From NCBI GenBank assembly GCA_004195305.1, contig SDWN01000737.1, forward strand, positions 1-9,883: a stretch of DNA of 9,883 nt, written 5' to 3'. The notes below the pieces were generated by a model. The model was not told the DNA's origin. It saw nothing but the letters and a program-made list of their open reading frames with translations, and did no database searches. Each line of letters begins with the position of its first letter. Position 1 is the first letter of the stretch. The DNA comes from Neptunomonas sp. (lineage in GTDB: Bacteria; Pseudomonadota; Gammaproteobacteria; Pseudomonadales; Balneatricaceae). A program made the translations under genes and the position numbers. Below are positions 1 to 6,140 of this stretch, piece by piece.

Positions 1-153
1 GCATTGACATCGATGGTCAATCGGTCCGTATCAGTGGTATCTCCAAGGGTGCCGGAATGATCAAACCCAACATGGTGGCCATATTGGGTTTGATCATTCC
101 GGCACCCTTGGAGATACCACTGATACGGACCGATTGACCATCGATGTCAATGC
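1..153. repeat. Terminal palindrome, fold-back artefact at contig end
   Basis: Bases 1-70 are the exact reverse complement of bases 84-153, around a 13-base centre (71-83). Inside the centre, 72-75 still pair with 79-82, and 71/83 is a single mismatch. The outer arm 84-153 continues as a normal argJ reading frame, so 1 to about 65 is the copied arm. The centre fits a snap-back: in the native argJ strand a short CCAT-N-TTGGG 3' end could fold onto the nearby CCCAA-N-ATGG and be extended, leaving the mismatch inside the primed part. That mechanism is inference. The perfect 70-base arms, the position at the very end of the sequence and the adapter at the other end make a library or amplification artefact much more likely than a real cruciform. 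Confidence 0.95.
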
Positions 154-643
154 AGCGTGTTGCGCCCTTGGGGCGGGTATCAGTGGTCATGATCCCCTGT
201 GCCGCGTCATCCCAACCCTGCTCACTCAAGGCCGCTAACGCCGCGGGTAATCCGGCCGTTATGCGGTCCACCGGTAATTTTTCACCGATCACACCGGTGG
301 AAAACGGCAACACCGCCTCCAGGGCGGAGCCGCTCAACTGCGCCAGTCGCTCGCAACAGCGGGTCGCATCTGCCATCCCTTCGGCACCGGTACCGGCATT
401 GGCATTACCGGTATTGACCAACAGGTAACGGCACGCCTGCTGCTGCAGATGTTTCTTACTCAGAAGCACCGGCGCGGCGCAGAATGCATTCTGAGTGAAG
501 ACCCCCGCCACACTGCTGTCCGGCGTCAGTTCCATCACCACCAGATCTTTACGCCCCGGTTTTTTAATCCCGGCGCAGCTGGTACCTAAACGAAAACCTG
601 CAATCGTTTCAAAATCGGGAAGGGTTCCTGGACCTACTGCCAT
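66..643 (-). CDS. argJ: Glutamate N-acetyltransferase / amino-acid acetyltransferase ArgJ, 5' part
   Basis: ArgJ moves the acetyl group from N-acetylornithine to glutamate in the arginine pathway; some family members also use acetyl-CoA. The protein is made as a precursor that cuts itself before a threonine, giving alpha and beta chains. Visible family motifs are NTGNANAGTG (77-86), FSTGVIGE (114-121), GIMTTDTRPKGA (150-161) and GISKGAGMIKPNMATML (176-192). Thr190 in the ATML motif is the expected nucleophile and cleavage point. ATG at 643 is preceded by AGGAG with 7-nt spacing. Codons from about Gly193 onward come from the fold-back artefact; the frame runs on to a false stop at 17-19, so the apparent 208-residue product is not real. 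Nearly the whole beta chain is missing because the contig ends here. An intrinsic terminator sits just upstream. Confidence 0.95.
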
Positions 644-652
644 GATCGAGCT

Positions 653-668
653 CCTGTAAAAAAACAGG
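653..668 (-). promoter_or_regulatory. Possible hairpin hiding the argJ Shine-Dalgarno
   Basis: In minus-strand RNA, CCUGU (668-664) can pair with ACAGG (657-653) around six U. The second arm contains most of the argJ Shine-Dalgarno AGGAG, and the first arm shares bases 666-668 with the terminator stem. The two structures therefore exclude each other. The pairing is seen in the sequence, but five pairs with a 6-nt loop is weak, so a regulatory role is inference. Confidence 0.3.
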
Positions 669-694
669 GATCCGACCTTACAGATCGAATCCCT
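658..694 (-). terminator. Intrinsic terminator after secA
   Basis: On the minus strand, 694-682 pairs with 678-666 in a continuous 13-bp RNA stem (AGGGAUUCGAUCU with AGGUCGGAUCCCU, two G-U wobbles) with a 3-nt loop. One G and then seven U (664-658) follow. Because the wobbles only pair in the minus-strand RNA, the structure is oriented to end transcription coming from secA. It stops 14 nt before the argJ start codon. Confidence 0.88.
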
Positions 695-746
695 ATTGAA
701 TAATCGCTAAATACATTCCGAGCGCGAGTACGACTCGCACAGGGCC

Positions 747-3497
747 TCAGCCAGTCAGCTTACCGTGGCACTGCTTAAACTTCTTACCCGAACCGCAAGG
801 GCAGGGCTCATTGCGCCCGATTTTACGATCTTCACGGACAAAGGGCTGCGCCAGATCTTCGGCCTGGGCAGACCCCTTTTCTGCAGCGTCGGGATTCTGC
901 CCCAAGGCATCGGACTGCGCGTGCTGGAACTCCATCTGCTGCCGGGCCAGAGCATCACGGCGCTGCCGCTCCATCTCTTCGACATCCTCAGGCTCACGTA
1001 CCTGAACATTGCAGATAATCCGCACCAGATCCTGCTTGATCGTCGTCAGCAACTCCTGGAACAGCTCGAAGGATTCACGCTTGTATTCCTGCTTAGGGTT
1101 CTTCTGCGCATAACCGCGCAGGTGAATCCCCTGGCGCAGATGATCCATGGTAGCCAGATGCTCTTTCCATAGCGTATCCAGGACCTGCAGCATCACCTGC
1201 TTCTCGAACATGCGCATCGACTCCGCACCCACGACCACCTCTTTTTCGGCGTAGGCATCGAGCTCAGCCTGAAGGATCTTGGCGCGCAGTGAATCTTCGT
1301 GCAACTTATCGTCGTCATCCAGCCACTGCTGCAGAGGTAATTGCAGATTCACATCGGTCGCGATCTGTTTCTCCAACCCGGCAACATCCCACTGCTCTTC
1401 GAGACTCTGCGGTGGAATAAAATCGCTGATCAGATCGCCGATCACCTCTTCACGGATCACATTGATGGTTTCAGAGATATCATTGCTGGCCATCAACTCA
1501 TTGCGCTGGTCGTAGATCGCCCGACGCTGATCGTTGGCGACATCATCGTATTCCAGCAACTGCTTGCGAATATCGAAGTTGCGCCCCTCGACTTTACGCT
1601 GGGCTTTTTCGATCGCGTTCGACACCATCTTGTGCTCGATCGCTTCACCCTTCTCCATCCCCAGCTTCTGCATAAAGCCACGCACCCGCTCGGAGGCAAA
1701 GATACGCATCAGGCTGTCATCCAAAGACAGATAAAAACGCGATGTGCCGGGATCACCCTGGCGCCCCGCACGCCCGCGCAGCTGATTATCGATCCGGCGC
1801 GATTCGTGGCGCTCGGTGCCGATGATGTGCAGACCGCCCGCCTCTATCACCTGCCGGTGGGTCTCGGTCCAGGTCTGTTTGATCGCCGCGACCTGTTCTT
1901 CAGAGGGATTATCCAGTTGCGCCACCTCGGACTCCCAGTTACCGCCGAGGACGATATCGGTACCCCGACCCGCCATGTTGGTGGCGATGGTGACAGTTCC
2001 GGGCCGCCCGGCATCGGCGATAATCAGGGCTTCACGCTCGTGCTGCTTCGCGTTGAGGATATTGTGCTTGATCTTCTCTTTGGTCAGCAACTGGGAGATC
2101 ACTTCTGACATCTCGATGGATGCGGTACCGACCAGCACCGGTTGCTTACGAACCTGACAATCACGCACATCTTCTACGATCGCGTCAAACTTATCCTGCA
2201 TTCCCAAATAGATAAGATCGTTATGATCGGTACGCTGGACAGGCTGATTGGTCGGAATAACCACCACGTCCAGGTCATAGATCTGGTTCAGCTCGAAGGC
2301 TTCAGTATCCGCCGTGCCGGTCATCCCGGACAGTTTGCTGTAGATACGGAAATAGTTCTGGAAGGTCGTAGAAGCCAGAGTCTGGCTTTCATTTTGGATA
2401 TTGACGCCCTCCTTCGCTTCGATCGCCTGGTGCAAACCTTCAGACCAGCGCCGACCCGCCATGGTCCGGCCCGTGTGCTCATCCACAATGACAATCTGAT
2501 CGTTCTGAACGATATAATCCACGTCCTTGGTGTAGAGCACGCTGGCGCGCAGCCCCGCGTGCACATGATGCAACAGATTGAGGTTTTTCGGCGCGTACAG
2601 GGATTCATCATTCTGCAGCAGTCCGATCTCGATCAGCAGCCCTTCGACAAACTGATGCCCCTCTTCGGTCAACTCGACCGAGCGCTGCTTCTCGTCCACC
2701 GCGTAATGCCCGGCTGGCTCCTCGGCATCTTCATCCGGATCAAAATCAGGCTGGCGTTCGAGTTTGGGGATCAGGGTATTGATCTGCTTATACAGCTCGG
2801 AGCTGTCTTCGGCGGGGCCGGAAATAATCAGCGGCGTGCGTGCCTCGTCGATCAGGATCGAATCGACCTCATCGATGATGGCATAACTGAGCACGCGCTG
2901 GACCTTCTCTTCGGTGCTGAACGCCATATTGTCGCGCAGATAGTCAAACCCGAACTCGTTGTTAGTGCCGTAGGTAATATCGGCGCGATAAGCGGCTTGC
3001 TTCTCATCGTGGGATTGGCCCGAATAGATCACCCCGACGCTTAAACCCAAGGCGTTATAGAGCTTACCCATCCAGTCCGCATCACGCCGCGCCAGATAGT
3101 CGTTAACGGTAACCACATGCATCCCCTGACTCGGAATGGCATTCAGATAGGCCGCCAGCGTTGACATCAGGGTCTTACCCTCACCGGTCCGCATCTCGGC
3201 GATCCGCCCTTCGTGCAGGGCGATACCACCCACCAGCTGCACATCAAAATGGCGCATCCCTAAGACCCGCTGCGCGGTTTCACGGCAGACGGCAAATGCT
3301 TCGGGAAGCAACTTATCCAGCGACTCGCCCTGCTCAAAACGTTGCCGAAACTCGGCGGCCTTGGCGCTGAGCTGATCGCTGTTCAGCGCGGCGGTGGACT
3401 CCTCTAACGCATTAACGGCTTTGACGATCTTGCCCATGCGCTTGAGTTCGCGGTCGTTTTTACTACCAAAAATCTTCTTGAACAGAGGTGCAATCAT
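747..3497 (-). CDS. secA: Preprotein translocase ATPase SecA
   Basis: SecA is the ATP-driven motor that pushes unfolded preproteins through the SecYEG channel at the inner membrane. The 916 residues are near the usual length (about 900 in E. coli). The N-terminus MIAPLFKKIFGSKNDREL is typical. Walker A is MRTGEGKT (102-109), Walker B DEVD is at 209-212, and the second nucleotide-binding domain contains GTASIEMSE, TNMAGRGTDI and IGTERHESRRIDNQLRGRAGRQGDPG. The C-terminus carries the zinc-binding SEC-C motif with Cys899, Cys901, Cys910 and His911, which in this family binds SecB and ribosomes. ATG at 3497 fits the family start, although only a weak GGA lies before it. A sigma70-like promoter lies about 70 bp upstream, and an intrinsic terminator follows the stop. 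No secM-like gene precedes it. A short hairpin (724-738) follows the stop but has no T-run. Confidence 0.99.
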   Translation of the reverse strand: MIAPLFKKIFGSKNDRELKRMGKIVKAVNALEESTAALNSDQLSAKAAEFRQRFEQGESLDKLLPEAFAVCRETAQRVLGMRHFDVQLVGGIALHEGRIAEMRTGEGKTLMSTLAAYLNAIPSQGMHVVTVNDYLARRDADWMGKLYNALGLSVGVIYSGQSHDEKQAAYRADITYGTNNEFGFDYLRDNMAFSTEEKVQRVLSYAIIDEVDSILIDEARTPLIISGPAEDSSELYKQINTLIPKLERQPDFDPDEDAEEPAGHYAVDEKQRSVELTEEGHQFVEGLLIEIGLLQNDESLYAPKNLNLLHHVHAGLRASVLYTKDVDYIVQNDQIVIVDEHTGRTMAGRRWSEGLHQAIEAKEGVNIQNESQTLASTTFQNYFRIYSKLSGMTGTADTEAFELNQIYDLDVVVIPTNQPVQRTDHNDLIYLGMQDKFDAIVEDVRDCQVRKQPVLVGTASIEMSEVISQLLTKEKIKHNILNAKQHEREALIIADAGRPGTVTIATNMAGRGTDIVLGGNWESEVAQLDNPSEEQVAAIKQTWTETHRQVIEAGGLHIIGTERHESRRIDNQLRGRAGRQGDPGTSRFYLSLDDSLMRIFASERVRGFMQKLGMEKGEAIEHKMVSNAIEKAQRKVEGRNFDIRKQLLEYDDVANDQRRAIYDQRNELMASNDISETINVIREEVIGDLISDFIPPQSLEEQWDVAGLEKQIATDVNLQLPLQQWLDDDDKLHEDSLRAKILQAELDAYAEKEVVVGAESMRMFEKQVMLQVLDTLWKEHLATMDHLRQGIHLRGYAQKNPKQEYKRESFELFQELLTTIKQDLVRIICNVQVREPEDVEEMERQRRDALARQQMEFQHAQSDALGQNPDAAEKGSAQAEDLAQPFVREDRKIGRNEPCPCGSGKKFKQCHGKLTG

Positions 3498-3566
3498 AAT
3501 CCGTGACTTATTTCAATGGGTTATCGGCCGACGCAGAGGGCCGCTGAAAGCTACTTAAATGCGGGC

Positions 3567-3595
3567 ATTCTACCTGTAAATCAATAGAGGGTCGA
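3567..3595 (-). promoter_or_regulatory. Probable sigma70 promoter of secA
   Basis: On the minus strand TCGACC (3595-3590, four of six to the -35 consensus) is separated by exactly 17 nt from TAGAAT (3572-3567, five of six to the -10 consensus). Transcription would start near 3560, leaving a leader of about 60 nt before the secA ATG. It follows the two hairpins that may end lpxC transcription, which suits an independent secA unit. The call rests on consensus matching only. Confidence 0.5.
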
Positions 3596-3682
3596 AGGGA
3601 ATTGACTCAGCCGGGCCTGACAGCGCATATAGATTCGATCCATCGACGAAATAACGCTTGGGGACTTATTGGTAGATTCTTT

Positions 3683-3716
3683 AGAAGCCGCAGCAGGCGT
3701 TCCCAGTGCGGCCTCT
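3683..3716 (-). repeat. Inverted repeat in the lpxC-secA spacer
   Basis: AGAGGCCGCA (3716-3707) pairs with TGCGGCTTCT (3692-3683) on the minus strand as a 10-bp stem with one G-U wobble and a 14-nt loop. No T-run follows, so it is not a standard intrinsic terminator. It could slow or end lpxC transcription, protect an mRNA 3' end, or be part of a larger intergenic repeat. Confidence 0.6.
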
Positions 3717-3734
3717 TAACTATCCTAGACAGGC

Positions 3735-3794
3735 TGTTGAAAAGCGTTAGCGAGGCCGCCGAGACGTATCAGCAACGCAGCTAGATTTTCAACA
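3735..3794. repeat. Long imperfect palindrome downstream of lpxC, possible interspersed repeat
   Basis: TGTTGAAAA (3735-3743) is exactly inverted as TTTTCAACA (3786-3794). Directly inside it, GCGTT (3744-3748) pairs with AACGC (3774-3778), leaving a 7-base bulge (3779-3785) on one side and a GC-rich loop. The structure starts 18 bp after the lpxC stop. Neither orientation has a proper U-run, so a classical terminator is unlikely. Its layout, with outer arms, inner arms and a bulge, is like REP or MITE-type elements, but only one copy is in view, so the family cannot be named. CTAGAC occurs on both sides (3725-3730 and 3812-3817), at unequal distances, which is weak evidence for a target duplication. 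Confidence 0.5.
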
Positions 3795-3811
3795 ACCAGC
3801 GAGGGTAGGGA

Positions 3812-4711
3812 CTAGACCGGCTTCATATACGTAATAGGGGCGGCATTCTCAGCAAAGGTCACAAACTCCCAGGCATCTTCATTACGCAGCAGTTCGCGCA
3901 ACAGCAGATTGTTAAGATAATGCCCGGACTTAAACCCTTTAAATTCACCCAGGATAGTTTTCCCGAGCAGATACAGATCACCTACCGCATCCAGCACCTT
4001 GTGCTTGACGAACTCGTCGTCATAACGCAGCCCTTCCTCGTTCAGGACTTTGAAGTCATCAACCACAATCGCGTTTTCCACGCTACCACCCAGGGCCAGG
4101 TTGTTGGCTCGGAGCATTTCGATATCACGCATGAAACCGAACGTCCGGGCTCGACTGATCTCCTTCACAAAAGAGCTCGTGGAGAGGTCCAGACAGCACT
4201 CTTTGTTACGCTCTTCAAATACCGGGTGATCAAACTCAATCGTAAAACCGACTTTGAAGCCGTCGTAGGGTTCGAAGCTGGCAAACTTACCCTCGTGCTC
4301 GATCGTAACTTTGCGTTTGATACGGATAAACTGTTTCGGCGCTTGCTGCTCCTGCAGACCCGCGGACTGAATCAGGAATACAAACGTCGCCGCACTGCCA
4401 TCCATAATCGGCACCTCTTCGGCGCTTAATTCGACATAGGCATTATCGACACCCAAGCCCGCCAGCGCCGACATCAGGTGTTCAATGGTCGCCACTCGGG
4501 CATCCGCACTGACCAGATTGGTCGACATGGTCGTATCACCCACATGTTCCGCCCAGGCCAGAATCTCGACAGGGGGATCGAGATCGACACGCCGGAACAC
4601 AATCCCGGTATCAACCGGAGCCGGCTGCAACGCCAGGTAGACCTTCTCTCCGGTGTGCAAACCTACACCCGAGGCCTTGATCGCGTTTTTAAGGGTTTTC
4701 TGTTTGATCAT
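3812..4711 (-). CDS. lpxC: UDP-3-O-acyl-N-acetylglucosamine deacetylase LpxC
   Basis: LpxC is the zinc-dependent cytoplasmic deacetylase that makes the committed step of lipid A synthesis, so the organism has a lipopolysaccharide outer membrane. From the ATG at 4711 it has 299 residues (about 305 in E. coli). Expected active-site residues are all present in this numbering: Glu77 and His78 in TIEHL, His237 and Asp241 in VKHKVLDAVGD, and His264 in KSGH; PIMDGSA (102-108) is also typical. The family usually starts MIKQ, which supports ATG 4711. An in-frame GTG at 4720 would add three residues; neither start has a good Shine-Dalgarno. A TATTAT at 4753-4748 could be the -10 of an lpxC promoter, but no good -35 accompanies it. 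In enterics LpxC is degraded by FtsH through a C-terminal tail; the ending here, ITYMKPV, is shorter and less like the E. coli tail. Confidence 0.98.
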   Translation of the reverse strand: MIKQKTLKNAIKASGVGLHTGEKVYLALQPAPVDTGIVFRRVDLDPPVEILAWAEHVGDTTMSTNLVSADARVATIEHLMSALAGLGVDNAYVELSAEEVPIMDGSAATFVFLIQSAGLQEQQAPKQFIRIKRKVTIEHEGKFASFEPYDGFKVGFTIEFDHPVFEERNKECCLDLSTSSFVKEISRARTFGFMRDIEMLRANNLALGGSVENAIVVDDFKVLNEEGLRYDDEFVKHKVLDAVGDLYLLGKTILGEFKGFKSGHYLNNLLLRELLRNEDAWEFVTFAENAAPITYMKPV

Positions 4712-4728
4712 CTGCTGCACGGTTTTTA

Positions 4729-4872
4729 GGGTCCAAAATAAGCCAAAATAATACCTAAACCACTCTGTTTATTACAGCCAAGCGGCAGCCGGATATCGAG
4801 AACGTCCACATCCTCATCGGCACTGCTCTTGGACGCAGACATCTGCGCCTGCTCTTGCTGCGGTACTGAACC
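4729..4872 (-). pseudogene. Diverged tandem duplicate of the ftsZ 3' end
   Basis: Directly after the ftsZ stop codon the sequence repeats the end of ftsZ. Bases 4860-4791 match 4971-4902 at 61 of 70 positions, without gaps, at an offset of 111 bp. In the ftsZ frame the copy reads GSVP, then QQEQAQMSASKS, then DEDVDVLDI; the true tail reads GSQP-GS, QQEQAHMPASKS and DEDVDFLDI. Allowing a two-residue deletion, the repeated unit would run from Gly361 to the ftsZ stop. The copy diverges at the conserved C-terminal peptide: PTFLRRQAD is replaced by RLPLGCNKQ, so the FtsA/ZipA-binding end is lost. The frame stays open for 48 codons to a TAA at 4728-4726. It has no start codon of its own with a Shine-Dalgarno, so I take it as a non-functional remnant, not a separate gene. 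Confidence 0.85.
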
Positions 4873-6069
4873 TCAATCCGCCTGCCGACGTAAAAAAGTT
4901 GGGATATCAAGAAAGTCCACGTCCTCATCGGCACCGCTCTTCGACGCGGGCATGTGCGCCTGTTCTTGCTGCGACCCTGGCTGCGACCCTGCCTGAGTGG
5001 CTGCGGCCCGCTGACGCCGGACAACGGCGGGAACATCCATCTCACTGAAATTAAGCGAGCCATCGGCGCGCCGCGCCAGCGCGTTATTAACAACTTGCAT
5101 CGGCATCGGCTTGCGTCCAGCCAGTCCCGTAGCCACGACAGTTACCCGCAGTTCGTCACTCATCTCAGGATCGATCACCGTACCGATGACAACAGTTGCC
5201 TCCTCGGACGCGAACTGATGAATAATATCGCCCACCTCGCTGAATTCACCCAGCCCCAGGTCGAGCCCGGCAGTGATGTTGACCAGAATCCCCTTGGCCC
5301 CTTGCAGGTCGATATCTTCCAGCAACGGACAGTGAATAGCCGCTTCAGCAGCCAGGCGCGCGCGGTTCTCACCGCTTGCAGCGCCGGTACCCATCATCGC
5401 CATGCCCATCCCGGACATCACGGTCTTGACATCGGCAAAATCGACGTTGATCATGCCGTCGCGAATAATCAGATCGGCGATACCCTGCACTGCGCCCTGG
5501 AGCACATTGTTAGCCTCATTAAAGGCATCGGTCAGCTTGGCGTTAGGCCCCATCACTTTAAGCAACTTTTCATTGGGAACGATGATCAAAGAGTCGACGC
5601 TCTCAGCCAGCGCTTTAATCCCCTCATTGGCAACCGCCATGCGCCGCAGACCTTCAAACGGAAAGGGCTTGGTCACCACGGCTACGGTCAGGATACCCAA
5701 CTCTTTGGCGATCTCGGCTACGATCGGTGCCGCGCCGGTACCCGTACCACCGCCCATGCCGGCCGTGATAAAGACCATATCCGCACCACTGAGCAGCTCT
5801 ATAATATGCTCGCGATCTTCCAATGCCGCTTGCCGCCCGATCTCAGGATTCGCACCGGCTCCCAACCCCTTGGTCAGGGTATTGCCGATAGGCAGCACAC
5901 TGGCATGTTTCAACTTTTTCAATGCCTGAGCATCGGTATTGGCGCAGATAAAATCAACACCATAAATATCTGTGCTCAGCATATGCTGGACTGCGTTGCC
6001 GCCACCACCACCCACGCCGATCACTTTAATAACCGCATTCTGCGGCGCATGATCCACCAGTTCAAACAT
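4873..6069 (-). CDS. ftsZ: Cell division GTPase FtsZ
   Basis: FtsZ is the tubulin-like GTPase that polymerises into the Z ring at mid-cell and recruits the division machinery. It has 398 residues, a normal length. The N-terminal GTPase domain has GVGGGGGNAV (18-27) and the tubulin signature GGGTGTG (106-112). The T7 loop NVDFADV (208-214) supplies Asp210 and Asp213 for hydrolysis in the next subunit. A variable linker from about residue 317, rich in Gln, Ala and Ser near its end, leads to the conserved C-terminal peptide LDIPTFLRRQAD (387-398), which binds FtsA and ZipA. ATG at 6069 has a strong AAGGGGAG six nt upstream, suiting the high expression expected of FtsZ. It follows ftsA after 71 bp. 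The sequence after its stop is a duplicated, decayed copy of its own tail. Confidence 0.99.
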   Translation of the reverse strand: MFELVDHAPQNAVIKVIGVGGGGGNAVQHMLSTDIYGVDFICANTDAQALKKLKHASVLPIGNTLTKGLGAGANPEIGRQAALEDREHIIELLSGADMVFITAGMGGGTGTGAAPIVAEIAKELGILTVAVVTKPFPFEGLRRMAVANEGIKALAESVDSLIIVPNEKLLKVMGPNAKLTDAFNEANNVLQGAVQGIADLIIRDGMINVDFADVKTVMSGMGMAMMGTGAASGENRARLAAEAAIHCPLLEDIDLQGAKGILVNITAGLDLGLGEFSEVGDIIHQFASEEATVVIGTVIDPEMSDELRVTVVATGLAGRKPMPMQVVNNALARRADGSLNFSEMDVPAVVRRQRAAATQAGSQPGSQQEQAHMPASKSGADEDVDFLDIPTFLRRQAD

Positions 6070-6140
6070 GTTTTTCTCCCCTTAAACCTGTTACTCGCGG
6101 TTCATTGATGCGTAGCAATCCCTTCACATCACCGAACAGA

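Larger units (their letters stand above)
3498..3811. other. lpxC-secA spacer without a convincing gene
   Basis: This 314-bp gap holds the two inverted repeats and the secA promoter listed separately. In E. coli secM lies here, and in other lineages a DUF721 or M23 peptidase gene; I see none of these. Two minus-strand frames stay open: 3768-3610 (53 codons, no ATG or GTG start, containing the basic stretch RPHWERLLRLLK) and 3715-3584 (44 codons, with an ATG at 3643 leaving only 20 codons that run into the promoter). I do not recognise either. They may be remnants or chance. Confidence 0.6.

Noticed and set aside
724..738. GCGAGT-ACG-ACTCGC hairpin after secA as the terminator
   Set aside because: The stem is only six pairs and no T-run follows; the structure at 658-694 fits far better.
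2142..3044. Plus-strand open frame of 300 codons opposite secA
   Set aside because: It is antisense to clearly coding secA sequence, and its composition has no family signature.
3725..3817. CTAGAC direct repeats as a target-site duplication of an inserted element
   Set aside because: The six-base repeats are at unequal distances (4 and 17 bp) from the inverted arms, and one overlaps the lpxC stop; chance is a sufficient explanation without a second genomic copy.
4755..5093. Minus-strand 112-codon frame across the ftsZ end and spacer, with an internal repeat of RRRAVP-type sequence
   Set aside because: It is another frame of the ftsZ tail and its tandem copy. Its internal repeat is simply the DNA duplication read out of phase.
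4954..6108. Long plus-strand open frame of 384 codons opposite ftsZ
   Set aside because: It lies wholly antisense to a full-length FtsZ with every expected motif, has no recognisable domain and reflects the codon bias of ftsZ.
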